Part shown: in pieces, positions 1-11,098 of the stretch | Layout of the letters: every line of letters begins with the position of its first letter | Numbering within the stretch: the stretch's first letter is position 1 | Origin: Isoperla grammatica | Taxonomy: Eukaryota > Arthropoda > Insecta > Plecoptera > Perlodidae | Direction: 5' to 3' | Assembly (NCBI GenBank): GCA_945910005.1 | Contig: OX246743.1 | Coordinates: forward strand, 16,268,695 to 16,332,694 | DNA length: 64,000 nucleotides | Made by a program: the position numbers and the translations under genes | Notes under the pieces: generated by a model | What the model saw: the letters and a program-made list of their open reading frames with translations, nothing else | What the model was told of the DNA's origin: nothing | Database searches by the model: none

Positions 1-278
1 GTGTTGCCTCGTGTGGAGTCGTACGGCCTCGGCTTGCCTCGCATTGTTCGGCTCACAGATTGAGGCTGCCTCGTGTGGAGTCGTGCGGCCTCGGCTTGCC
101 TCGCATTGTTCGGCTCACAGATTGAGGCTGCCTCGTGTTGCCTCGTGTGGAGTCGTGCGGCCTCGGCTTGCCTCGCATTGTTCGGCTCACAGATTGAGGC
201 TGCCTCGTGTGGAGTCGTGCGGCCTCGGCTTGCCTCGCATTGTTCGGCTCACAGATTGAGGCTGCCTCGTGTTGCCTC
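1..278. repeat. Minisatellite, 62/72-bp unit, about 4 copies
   Basis: Tandem copies of a GC-rich unit containing GTCGTGCGGCCTCGGCTTGC and a TTCGGCTCACAGATTGAGGC segment. Successive units start near 6, 68 and 140. The longer spacing comes from a 10-bp duplication of GCCTCGTGTT. The array runs off the left edge of the window. Several overlapping frames stay open through it only because the units lack stops, so I do not call a gene. The sequence is much more GC-rich than its surroundings. Confidence 0.93.
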
Positions 279-1599
279 TAGGGTGGACGCGGATGTTTCC
301 TAAGGGAAGGAAGGGGTGAACTGAGATCTAGCTAGATCCTCCTGTGAAGTAGTGCACTACCAACATGTAGCGCACTACCCCATTATACGAGGGGTGGCCG
401 CCCACTCTTCCGAACACACTCCTTGCCTAATACATCGGATGCAAAGCACTCAGTAAACACATGAGGAGGACTAATGTATCTTCACGACAGAGTGCTCATT
501 GCTGTTCTCTCTATGTTGTTCTCAGGTTTCTCATTATAGAACTGCTTTGACATGGGCGTAACTGAAATCAGCAAATTGGATTGATTTGATGTCTTTGAAG
601 TTGAAATTGAGTTTGGTTGAATACATGTTTGCATATTTAAGTATAGTTTGATATTTTTTTTTCATAACTCAAATACATATTTTTCTCTAGTCACTGATAC
701 TATTTCTAGCAACGAATATGCACGCTATGCAACAAAAGTAAATCAGGGGTATTCTAAAACGTTCGTAATAGTAGCGTATCTTGTTGGATATGTGACATGT
801 CTACATGTGACTGAGTTGGAATGAGACTAGAAGTGCGCACTACATGTTAAGAGTAAAGAAGGTTAATGTCATACCCTGATTTATTTCTTCACGTTGGCGG
901 TTATACTACTACTGTCACCATTTTACCATTACTGATTTTATCTGCTACTCGACTAAGATAGATTTTGACGCGCCTTTGAAAACACACTTCACACACAACA
1001 CTTGTCAATCATCAATCACTATACTACTCTATATTACTGAACCGGAGTGTTTGTTAATAACTAACAAAAATCGCAACTTTCCACTGAAAAACAACACCTT
1101 CATTTAACGCTTAACACTTTCTTTTTTGTACTATCGACACGAGTGAAATACTTTGGGGACATCTTATCTACAAAACCTTCTAATCCACGTTTAAATACGC
1201 GTTCTTCCTTTACGAGTAAATCGAGTTTTAACCTCATAACATGCAAATCTAATTATTTATGCGACACGAGATTAGTGGTCGGCGGGCTGTGGTGGATGAG
1301 GGGTGGGAGGGGGGGGGGGCTTCTTGTTCGTTAGACGGTGTTGGATGCTTTGCTTGTATTACATCAGGTTGTTGGTTCGCGAGTTATATCGGTTGTTTGA
1401 GCTAGAACTAAAGTATATACACATATAAGACAAATTGGGAAATGTGTTGTCAATGTGTAATTTAAAAAACTTTAAATATGTTAACAAAATTTAAATATTT
1501 TTTATACTAATGAAGATTGTTGAAATTGTATTTGAAGTATTAGGCCTACACAATTAGGTAATATATTCCAGATATTAACATTACATTAATCTATCTATC
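279..1599. other. No gene seen; AT-rich unique sequence
   Basis: No open frame with a recognisable domain. It contains an 11-G run at 1309-1319 and AT-rich stretches. I see no repeat structure of note. Confidence 0.6.
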
Positions 1600-2317
1600 A
1601 CAATCTCGAGTATTTACTTTAACATAAATCAAACGTTCCGGTTCATATAATGTTTTAAAGATTTTTTCACCCTTACGCACTTTAGGTCGGTTTGCACAGT
1701 TTGCTAAGATTAAGAGCGTTCGGAACAAGTTTTGACGTTTAATTAACAATATAAATATATATATGTCATTACATTCATGGTTTTCGTATGCCAAAAATGG
1801 ATGATTTTTCAAAGATAACTACATTTATGTGTGTCAACATTCTTTTATTATTACAAACTTTTAATAATATATTAAATTTCGAAATATGTACATTTTACAC
1901 CAATATTTCTCTGTTTTCTTAAACAAATTTAATCCTGCGTCTACTCACAAGTGTGTGCAATGCTATAGAAATACCTCGAGATGATGACCAGATAATCTGT
2001 AAATCAGTCTGAGCACCATGTATGGTTGAAGAGAGACAATTTCAATGCGTTTGTCTTGTGTGTCGCTCGTCTGTTCTGTTGTGGTGATCCTAAGCAGTGT
2101 TGTTGAGAACATTTACCCTACTCGAGACCACTTATTATATCAATAGACGTTGAACTCAAGTTGAGTAGGGAGTACAATCTCGAGTATTTACTTTAACATA
2201 AATCAAACGTTCCGGTTCATATAATATTTTAAAGATTTTTTCAACCTTACGCACTTTAGGTCGGTTTGCACACTTTGCTAAGATTAAGAGCGTTCGGAAC
2301 AAGTTTTGACGTTTTTA
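1600..2317. repeat. Pair of about 140-bp direct repeats flanking 435 bp
   Basis: A segment at 1600-1741 beginning CAATCTCGAGTATTTACTTT recurs at 2177-2317 with only a few substitutions (TGTTTT/TATTTT, CACCC/CAACC, CAGTTT/CACTTT). Both copies end in GTTCGGAACAAGTTTTGACG. The spacer carries no coding region. Possible readings are a partial tandem duplication with a 577-bp period, or termini of a short LTR-like or foldback element. I see no TG...CA ends, primer-binding site or target-site duplication, so the LTR reading is weak. The right copy runs into the foldback element starting at 2308. Confidence 0.75.
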
Positions 2318-2670
2318 GTCAACTAATTTCTCTTAAATAGATAATAGGATTATTATGAAAATTTACCTACTTGCAGAAGGATGCCATATCTATAGATGCA
2401 TGGTATTAAGTACATTTGTGACAAGCCTGCGCAAAAATACTATACTCGTGTTTGAATTATGCAAATAAATAATTACTTTCGTCGAGAATGTTCGGCGAAA
2501 TAATACGGAGAATCTGTTTAAAAATGGGTTTATTGTTTTTGAATAGGTTGGTGACAAATGTACTTACTTCCATGCATATATATGACATACCTCTACAGGT
2601 AGGCTAATATTTATAATAATCCTACTATTAGTTTAAGAGTTATTAGTTGACGGCCAATACATCTATAAAA
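2308..2670 (+). mobile_element. Foldback/MITE-type element, copy 1
   Basis: A non-coding element of about 360 bp whose two halves are imperfect inverted repeats. The left arm has GGATTATTATGAAAATTTAC, then GCATGGTATTAAGTACATTT. The right arm, read in reverse complement, has GGATTATTATAAATATTAGC, then GCATGGAAGTAAGTACATTT. The centre contains TTTCGTCGAGAATGTTCGGC. A second copy lies in the opposite orientation at 9800-10123, and its shared sequence ends at ATAGATGTATTGGCC, which suggests one terminus. No transposase is present, so it is non-autonomous. I cannot assign a superfamily because no clear target-site duplication is visible. Confidence 0.75.
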
Positions 2671-3975
2671 TTTCTAATATTTGTAGTATTTGGTTCCTAG
2701 AAACATGTGTATTTTCCTTTTTTACTAGGATCACTACCATTGGCCGGATTTATAGGAGGTCGCCTCTCATTGGATAAGACCTAACAAGTTGATCAAGTTG
2801 TAATAGTTCCAACTTCCTTCCTTCTTAGGAAAGTGTGCAAAGCTAGTTTTGAAAATGATTATTAACTACGATATGGATTATATGGATTAAAAACTGCATT
2901 TTAAAAGTGTACACTAAACACTAGATACATTTTAATCATTACGGTTTTTCATTTAAATTAAACGATATTTTTGTGTTTTTGTCCATACCGTTTTCAGAAA
3001 ACAATTCATGCATAACAAGTTGTGATGTTATTTTTTTTTAAGTATCACGATACAAGTAAGACTGATCATCTTAGGTGCGTGTGCACTCGTTGTTAATTGT
3101 GCGTTGAGTAGACAGAACATTGTTCGAGCCTTGAACTACGTCATCACTCCTTCGGCCGCGTGCGCGTGCGCGTCTTGAATTTCATCCACTAAGTAAATAT
3201 TGTCGGAAACCTCTGACGCAATTTAATAGACTTAGCTAAATCAGTGGCGGAGGTGTGTGGGTTTAATTTCGCGCTTGCAAAATGGTGACACATTTTGTTT
3301 CTTTAATACTAATCGTTGTATTTGTTTATTTATTATAAAATTGTACACAACATCATTCAATACTCAGCACGTGGGGGTGGGTGGGGTATGTTTGTTAATA
3401 ACAAAATTCTAACAACCATTGACAAACTGGTGTTTTGAAAAAGGCAAAATGTAATTTTGTAGTTTTTAATTATAAAGAGACTTTCTAGACAATTGAAAGT
3501 TATGTTGGTCCTTCACATCAACTACAATTTTGACATGGTTCTATTAGTTGCAGAGTATTTGAAAATATGGACAATAATGTTACGGTTTAAAAAAATTGTA
3601 TATTCAATTTCATGAAAAGATTTTTAAAAGAATTCTAACATTTTCTAACAGGATTTTCATTCACTTAGGTGTGTTCCTTTTTACAACAAACAAACATTTC
3701 AAACAAAAATTCCTGGATACGCGGAATGCTTTGTATATATACAGTATACACATATTCTGTCATACTCGTGATTTTCCACTAGCCTATAGGTAAACTGCAC
3801 TGAATGTTTTCCATGCGACTATGTAGTCTACCGAGATTCCCAATGTAATTGAGGGATGCACGAAATATGTATATGCGCGCACACATGACCATTGTTAGGC
3901 GGAACTACGCTCCAACGATCGAAGCACTGCTGGATTGCATTCCTGCGGCACTTCCGTATTGACACGCACCCACAT
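2671..3975. other. No gene seen; AT-rich unique sequence
   Basis: Unique AT-rich sequence with no domain-bearing frame. A short alternating purine/pyrimidine stretch (GCGTGCGCGTGCGCG, near 3159-3173) could favour Z-DNA. A T-rich stretch near 3300-3345 resembles a degraded retroelement tail. Confidence 0.5.
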
Positions 3976-4078
3976 ACCGATAGAGGTAGCTCAGCGGTAA
4001 GATGCGAGACTCGCTCTAATTCGGAAGGTCGCCGGTTCGATTCCGGCCACCGGCAATCCTGACTGAAGGGTTTTATAA
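3976..4078 (+). mobile_element. tRNA-derived SINE, 5' head
   Basis: This looks like the tRNA-like promoter head of a SINE. The A box TAGCTCAGCGG is at 3987-3997 and the B box GGTTCGATTCC at 4034-4044, both matching the RNA polymerase III internal-promoter consensus. The flanks do not form a tRNA acceptor stem, and the sequence continues into CAATCCTGACTGAAGGGTTTT. That is the body shared with the copy at 41300 and, in reverse, with 19320-19466. The usual 3' body (CCTGAG...CCTCAGTCG...) is missing; after GGGTTTT the sequence goes straight into the 135-bp array. I infer a SINE truncated or overwritten by repeat expansion, not a functional tRNA. Confidence 0.78.
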
Positions 4079-5115
4079 TCGCTCCCTTTTAGGGGTGCCT
4101 TGGTTGCCATGTAACAGGGTCATACATACTATTTCTTATATAGAAAACAAATGCTTAGCAACTAAGGGTGCTCCTAATGCTAGGGGACGACTATGAATCC
4201 CAGCCATAGTCGCTCCTCTAGCCCTAGAAGCGCCTTGGTTGCCATGTAACAGGGTCATACATGCTATTTCTTATATAGAAAACAAATGCTTAGCAACTAC
4301 AGGTGCCCCAATTGCTAGGGGACGACTATGATTCCCAGCCATAGTCGCTCCCCTAGCCTTAGGGGCGCCTTGGTTGCCATGTAACAGGGTCATACATGCT
4401 ATTTCTATGCTTAGCAACTAAGGGTGCTCCTAATGCTAGGGGACGACTATGAATCCCAGCCATAGTCGCTCCTCTAGCCCTAGAAGCGCCTTGGTTGCCA
4501 TGTAACAGGGTCATACATGCTATTTCTTATATAGAAAACAAATGCTTAGCAACTAAGGGTGCTCCTAATGCTAGGGGACGACTATGATTCCCAGCCATAG
4601 TCGCTCCTCTAGCCCTAGAAGCGCCTTGGTTGCCATGCAACAGGGTCATACATGCTATTTTTTATATAGAAAACAAATGCTTAGCAACTAAGGGTGCTCC
4701 TAATGCTAGGGGACGACTATGAATCCCAGCCATAGTCGCTCCTCTAGCCCTAGAAGCGCCTTGGTTGCCATGTAACAGGGTCATACATGCTATTTCTTAT
4801 ATAGAAAACAAATGCTTAGCAACTACGGGTGCTCCTAATGCTAGGGGACGACTATGAATCCCAGCCATAGTCGCTCCCCTAGCCCTAGGGGCGCCTTGGT
4901 TGCCATGTAACAGGGTCATACATGCTATTTCTTATATATAAAACAAATGCTTAGCAACTACGGGTGCCCCTAATGCTAGGGGACGACTATGAATCCCAGC
5001 CATAGTCGCTCCCCTATAGCCCTAGGGGCGCCTTGGTTGCCATGTAACAGGGTCATACATGCTATTTCTTATATAGAAAACAAATGCTTAGCAACTACGG
5101 GTGCCCCTAATGCTA
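4079..5115. repeat. Tandem array, 135-bp unit with internal hairpin, about 7.5 copies
   Basis: Units begin with GCCTTGGTTGCCATGTAACA near 4097, 4232, 4367, 4488 and so on. The usual period is 135 bp, and one unit is 121 bp because TTATATAGAAAACA is lost. Each unit carries an inverted repeat: CTAGGGGACGACTATG, then about 9 bases, then CATAGTCGCTCCCCTAG, a 16-bp stem with one bulge. Copies differ in linked changes such as CCTCTAGCCCTAGAAG versus CCCCTAGCCCTAGGGG, which restore pairing in part. The array starts where the SINE head stops. Confidence 0.93.
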
Positions 5116-7194
5116 TGGAAAAATTCCAACTTTGAAGTGCTTCGTTTTATGTTCTGTTTATACCGTTTACCGTTTACCATATTGCAATATTGTTTTTAGT
5201 TTGGAGCTGTGTGTGTGTGTGTATGTGCTGGACGAGGAAAGCGGGCGTGACAAGATCTTGTTAGCCAGACTATTGTATAATACTCTACTGAGTACTCTAC
5301 TCACATCCACGTGTAATCATCATTACATTGTTACGCCACCGCACAAACAGTAGAGTAGCAAGCACTGTTATCAGCAGCGCATCGGATTATAGATATTTCC
5401 TTGCAAGGACGCTCCTCGCTATGCAGGGCTCGCTTTTCGATGGGATAGCAGAGGAAAATGGGGAATATACAAAGTAATAGAATTGTGGTAACCGCGGTAA
5501 TCTTTGCGAGAAGGAAATCATACGCTGCAAAATATCTCTTTTTCGATTTGTGAAAACTGAAATGTGCAATAACGCGTTTTCTTATAAGATTGTGTGTACC
5601 TTGTTTTGTTTAATATTGAATCCTTATTATGTGAGATACTTTACAACTACTGGGGTATGAGTCAGTGTATGAATTGTGTGTTACATCATGATGGGTTATG
5701 TTATGAGAAAGGACTTGAACTTATTAATAATTAACATTTTGAATGAAGTTAATCAGAATCTAATCCCAATTCGCAGTTGTTTACTAGTGTTAAATAATAA
5801 TATAAAGTTATGGAAAAGTTAGACGGAATCAAGGAATGGTTTATTTTGATATTTTTGAGGGGAATACCAAAGAATATAATAATTTGAATGACAAGTGGGA
5901 GAGAGACCAAGATTGTAATATATGCAACAGATAGTCATAGAACATGCATTGTAATAAATTGATAGAAACGAGGAAGTATAATTGAGAGCTGTATCAAACC
6001 AATCAATCCACGGATTGATGACCAGTTGGTCGTTAGAAAGTTATGGGTTCCACTCCCGGGCAGGGTGAAACGTTTATAACAACCACAAAGCTCATTAAAG
6101 TGAAAACGATTGATGAGCAGCATTACTATTTTATGATCGGAAAGGCAATTGCAATCACAAAGTCACTAAATTGATGTGTTTCTTCTGTTCATGACGCAAG
6201 TGCAGCCTCGTGTTCGACATCAGATGTAGTACTCGGCATAACGTGTTATGATTCGTCACATATTGTTGATTCTGCGATCTACTAACAACTCTCAACAGTT
6301 CTACGAATGATTGTGAGAAGGCCTTCGCAGAACATATATTGTGTCGCCGGCACATCAACTATCTCGAATACAATCCACATTCAATTCTCTCTCTTATATT
6401 TTCTTAAATATATATATTGCTGGATTCAATATTAAGATTTAAAATGGTTTTGTTTTGTCTTACTAATGTCCAAGATCCGAGTACAGTTTACTCAAGCATA
6501 ATATAACTATTATTTCCTAATTTTCCACCTCTATAATTATTATATAGATTTTCCCAAAATTAGTAGATGACTTTCGACGTCCGTATACTGCCAATTCCCC
6601 AATACCTGCAAAATGATAATTGAAATGGGAACTTTGCATCGTCTTCGATTCTTATTCATAGGTATAGATTATATGATCAAGCAGTGAGCAGCAAGGTGCC
6701 TTATTATAAATAAATACTTGATTACTCACTACTCAGCAGTTGTTTGTGTGTAATGTTTGCGTAGTGAGATAGTTTGTTCCCTCGTTACCACAAACTCTTT
6801 TCTGTGAATATTTGCTTACTTCAAAGATTCAATGTGACCCCATATATATTATAGAGACATAGATGGGGATCGAGCAAACCCAGGTCCAAACGTTTCGGTC
6901 CTCTTGCTACTTTTAAGCCACTTCCTATACTGTGTAGGATAGGATCTGAGTTCAGTCTCAGTGGGCGCAAACCTTTATTACAATTTGTATTATCTCCATT
7001 CATTATACATAAACCTGGATTTGATTAACATGTATTTATTCAAATCTAATGTAAATACCGGTACATACTTATTGCAATGCATATTATTATTGTAAAAGAT
7101 TAAGTTGAAATGATAGAGCATATTAAAGAAATCTTTGTTTAAAAGGGAACGACGAATACAAGACCTCCCCCCTTCCCCTCCATAATATTTAAAA

Positions 7195-7222
7195 GTTGTG
7201 TTTTTCTTTCGCCCAGGTAACT
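7195..7222 (+). other. Possible recursive splice (ratchet) site
   Basis: A pyrimidine tract TTTTTCTTTCGCCCAG is followed at once by GTAACT, so a 3' splice acceptor and a 5' donor are fused with no exon between them (AG ends at 7216, GT begins at 7217). This is the layout of ratchet points in very long insect introns. The donor half (GTAACT) departs from the preferred GTAAGT, and one such motif in 64 kb is within chance. It means something only if the window is intronic on the + strand. Confidence 0.2.
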
Positions 7223-9334
7223 TTTAATTTTCACTACCCCTGTTGTACTTTTTATTCAGCCGTCGTTGTTCTTGTGGTAATGTGCTTGAGAAGTGAAATG
7301 TACAAAAGTCGCCATGTACCTATAGCACTCCATTCCGCGGCTTGTTTACACAACTAGGCGTACTTGCCGGGCCGTGCACTGAATTGTGGGAACGTATTGC
7401 GTTTTTTACGACTACTTTAATACCTATGGCGACTGGCACAGAGTTTTTAAAAGCAAACTAACGCGCACCGTAAGAATTAGATTTCACAAAAGTCTATAGT
7501 GTAATCCAGGTTTGAAATGTGATTGGGTTTCAAGTTTGTTTGTATAGTGAACAACTAGTTGTGGTGAGATAAAAGAGGTCGACTTTATGAGATACATGAT
7601 ATTGACACTCATTTCAGCTGAATTGCGAACGTTTGATTGGCTGAAGACAATTACCCCGAGGCTATTTGCCCCGAGGTAAGGAAATTCACAGCGAATTAGG
7701 CTGTGGGGATTATTTGTTGGTAAAATATTTCCACTCAAATTGTTATAAGTATCCCTGTATTTTCTCATTTACTATAAATTAAAAAGCGAAGAGAAAAAAG
7801 AAAAAATGCAAAATACTGATAAATTAATCAATCACCAAAACTCAAACGAACACTAAATTGAACATCACACACAGGAATTAGGGGATAAGAAAAATGTCAT
7901 GAAATTGATCAGAAATCAGTTGATATCAATAGCTATATAAATCAAGCTGAACATTCATGGTACTCTATTTCAGGAAATAGCAGACATTTTTAAGCGTTAC
8001 CCGAAATCGTAACAAAAACGCAACTTTAACATGACCACCATCACCAGCACTTTTTGTATCCTTACTACTGAATGCGAAACCGCGTATTATTTATAATGTT
8101 CATAGTTTTTTTTTATCCACAAATAAAATGATGCTACTCATTACGCTATTGTGGATGTATTGTCATCAATAAAAAAAAAATTACACAACTCTAGCGTGAC
8201 TTAGAGTAGCAAATGACAGTCAAAACTTCCGTTTCCTACCAAACCCACTACGTGTTAGTATCGCTCTTTAACTTTTTACCGCACACACCAAAATGCGGTT
8301 ATCATCTTTAAATAAAATGGCAGATTTTAAATTACAGCACGTTGTATATTTGACGTGATTATCACTCGAGAACCCTTTGATGAGTGTCTCATTCGACTTG
8401 AGTGCGGCAGCAAAAAAAGAGGGGCAACGCGAATTAACTTCAAAGAATCACGTTCCGTGTTAGCATTCGATTATAACCTTCCGCTGTTTTGATGCCTGCT
8501 TCGCTGCGGTACTCTTTCGTCGGCGGACATGTTGGAAGGGCGTAATTGTACGAGGTTTGGTGAACCTCAAAGTGGGAATGTCTTACATTTACTAAAACTA
8601 TAATTCGACATCGATTGAGCAATCAATAATGGATATTTTCGACAGCATTCAATGGATTCTTCGCGCGCGTTACTATCGACGATTCAGTGGAACTTTACAT
8701 GTACTCACTACACAGTACCCTTAACCACGAGACCCAGCAGAACTATGCAAACTTGAGGTTGTTAAATTGCTATTTCATTATGTGATTGTTTACCAGCCAT
8801 TATCAGGCAGTGTACTGATTGTACATTGTATTGTCAACTCGCTTGTTGTAATAAATTGATTGCCAAGGATCGGGTCGTACCACTATAGTTCCATGAGTCT
8901 CTCATAGAGAGCACCACTTTATGGAGATTTCTAATTCATTCCGAGCACATTATAAACAAGTTATTATGTCCATATCTTGTCATCCAATCATGGCTATTAT
9001 TGTTATGATGGTAACTTACTTGAAAATGTGGCAAATCTGTACAATACATAAAGAAGGTAGCTGTTCTGTTTACGGAATTCTCAGAGGGATTCCTTGGTAC
9101 CTGCTTGTTATGTGCACGAACCGTGATTGGAATGCACCCCCCGCACATGCTTGCCACCACCACGCTGGCAGTATCACTACATAATACCGGAGGCATGAGC
9201 ACGAGATGTAGTTCTCACATAATATGTCACTTTACTATCCATGACGACACCACCTTGCAAGTTAACGCGACTGACCTGTATGATTATAATAGCAAACTTA
9301 TATTGAAGAACAACATGACGACGCCATCTAAAAA

Positions 9335-9425
9335 ATCAAATCAAAATCAAGTTTTATTCAGACTTTACTACATATTAAATATTATTACATAATTACAAAA
9401 TTCATATTACAAAATGCAGATAGTG
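9335..9425 (-). mobile_element. Probable LINE-type 3' tail fragment
   Basis: On the minus strand the sequence ends in AAGTCTGAATAAAACTTGAT followed by TTTGATTTGATTTT. This resembles the short-repeat 3' ends of non-LTR retrotransposons. There is no protein-coding part. The call rests on base composition and the terminal short repeats only. Confidence 0.3.
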
Positions 9426-9799
9426 ATTGTGAGTATTTTAATAGTGAATTGTAAGAAATAAAGAGGTGACAACCCACATACATTTCAACAATGAATTGCC
9501 AGTCGAAAATACACAGAATATGGCCGCTATGGTCGCCACGTGCATAATGTGAATCACTGGCCCTTTCCTTGCGGGCTGATGTATTCCGTGTTACCTCAGG
9601 TCTATCGGTCAGTGATGTTGCATGCTATGTGTTATTCGGCCGCGTGTCCTTGGCACCGCATTCGCCCTTGACTTTGAGCAATTATTTCAACAACTCGATT
9701 CTCTCTACCTTGGGTTTTCCTCCTGGGCATCAACCAGTGCTGGGCTAGACCATCGCCAGGCTTCACAAGGAGGTCTATCGAGACGTTCGGCAGGAGGAG

Positions 9800-10123
9800 T
9801 TTTATAGATGTATTGGCCGACAACTAATGACTCTCAACTAATAGTATGATTATTATAAATATGTATCTATACTTGTAGAGGAATGTCATATATATGCATG
9901 GTATTAAGTACATTTGTCACCAACCTATTAAGAAATAATGTACCCATATTTAAACAGATTCTCCGTATTATTTCGCCGAACATTTTCGACGAAAGTAATT
10001 TATTTGCATAATTCAAACATGAGTATATTTCTGAACAGGCTTGACACAAATGTACTTAATACCATGCGTAGATATGACATCCCTCTACAAGTAGGTACAT
10101 TTTCATAATAATCCTAAAAACGT
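9800..10123 (-). mobile_element. Foldback/MITE-type element, copy 2 (reverse orientation)
   Basis: This is the reverse complement of the element at 2308-2670. It starts TTTTATAGATGTATTGGCCG (the complement of the right end of copy 1) and passes through CTCCGTATTATTTCGCCGAA. It ends TCATAATAATCC then TAAAAACGTC. The far end lacks about 25 bp present in copy 1 (TCAACTAATTTCTC...). Inverted halves are visible here too. No coding sequence. Confidence 0.75.
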
Positions 10124-10251
10124 CCAAACTACTTCCGTCAGCGCTTTTATTTTTTCTATAGATTCGATACCAACGACTCTCAATTATTTCCTTGTTTCTG
10201 CTAGCGTTCAATCACAAAACATATTGCAATTATACGTTTGTACCAGTGCAC

Positions 10252-10318
10252 TCGTTAGCCTAGTTAGAAATAGAAGAGCCGGAAGATCTGGGTTCGATCC
10301 CCAGTCGGGGGATTGGTT
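10252..10318 (+). mobile_element. tRNA-like SINE head remnant
   Basis: An A-box-like TAGCCTAGTTAG at 10256-10267 and a B box GGTTCGATCCC at 10291-10301 lie 35 bp apart. The latter sits in a short stem, CTGGGTTCGATCCCCAG. There are no acceptor-stem partners, so it is unlikely to be a working tRNA. The body sequence shared by the other SINEs here is not visible downstream, so it may be another family or just a remnant. Confidence 0.45.
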
Positions 10319-11090
10319 GTCATAATTATAAACATGAACATAATCGTTATAAGATTTTTGTTGTTTTGATCACGTGATTTGAATTTCAAGTTTAAAACGC
10401 GACAATTGTTTTTGCCTAAAGTATGTGTTTTCTTTTATTATTAAACTGTGTTGTTTTATACCCGGTATGCACAAAACAGTCGCGTTACCAGTACCATGTT
10501 GTTGTTCTATGAAAACGTTTATGTGCGTGCTTTATTTTTGCCCAATGACAGCGTCTATGTTGACGTCACGATCGGTACGTTTTAGACAATCTTGACGTTT
10601 CGACATTATTTGCTGGAAAACGTATTTGAAACTAAAAAATCAAGGTTTTTAATTGTTGTTGTAGACCTGTCTGCCACAAACACACGAATGTGGTTGTTTG
10701 TTCTTGGAAGTAAGTCGCGGTCACTCATCGGACGACGTTCGGCGTGATTAGAGAACAGGGAACTGGTGGTAACTTTGACTCTTGATCTAGGAGTAGTTGA
10801 GGTTAAATTTGCGTGTATTTTGCTATTGATAAAATCGGTTGACCGCGCGAAATTTTTAATTGAAAAAAATTGAATTGAATTGAATTTAAATTTTGAACCC
10901 GTAGTTGAAGAACGCTATAAATAACATCGAAAAAGTGAACAATAATGGTATTTGGTATCAATTTGTTTACTCAAGTTCTTTATACCGCTTGATCTACAGG
11001 CTTTATGTAAAACGTTTCTAATATTACAAACGTTCGTCGAGTTGTTATGTTCTAATTACTATACCGTAGTAATTACAGAATATAACCACT
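10319..11090. other. No confirmed gene; weak 45-nt exon-like segment
   Basis: Mostly unique AT-rich sequence. At 10665-10709 a 45-nt segment is open in the frame beginning at its first base (15 codons). It lies between a T-rich stretch ending GTTGTTGTAG and a donor-like GTAAGT. The polypyrimidine tract is interrupted by G and A, no homologue comes to mind, and such combinations arise by chance, so I do not call an exon. Confidence 0.3.
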
Positions 11091-11098
11091 CTCATGAT

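Larger units (their letters stand above)
5116..9799. other. No gene seen; 4.7 kb of unique sequence
   Basis: Several open frames of 60-95 codons exist on both strands (for example around 8921-9392), but they overlap each other on opposite strands and have no recognisable domain. A degenerate tRNA-like B box (GGGTTCCACTCCCGGG) near 6045-6062 may be an old SINE head. A possible recursive splice site is listed separately at 7195-7222 and a LINE-tail-like stretch at 9335-9425. Confidence 0.5.

Noticed and set aside
1600..2317. Small LTR retrotransposon or TRIM
   Set aside because: The 140-bp repeats lack TG/CA ends, a primer-binding site, a polypurine tract and target duplication, so they are kept as a direct repeat only.
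3976..4050. Functional tRNA gene
   Set aside because: A and B boxes are good, but the acceptor and anticodon stems do not form, and the sequence continues into the SINE body junction.
8921..9392. Overlapping 87-95 codon frames on both strands
   Set aside because: They overlap on opposite strands and in different frames without any domain, as expected by chance.
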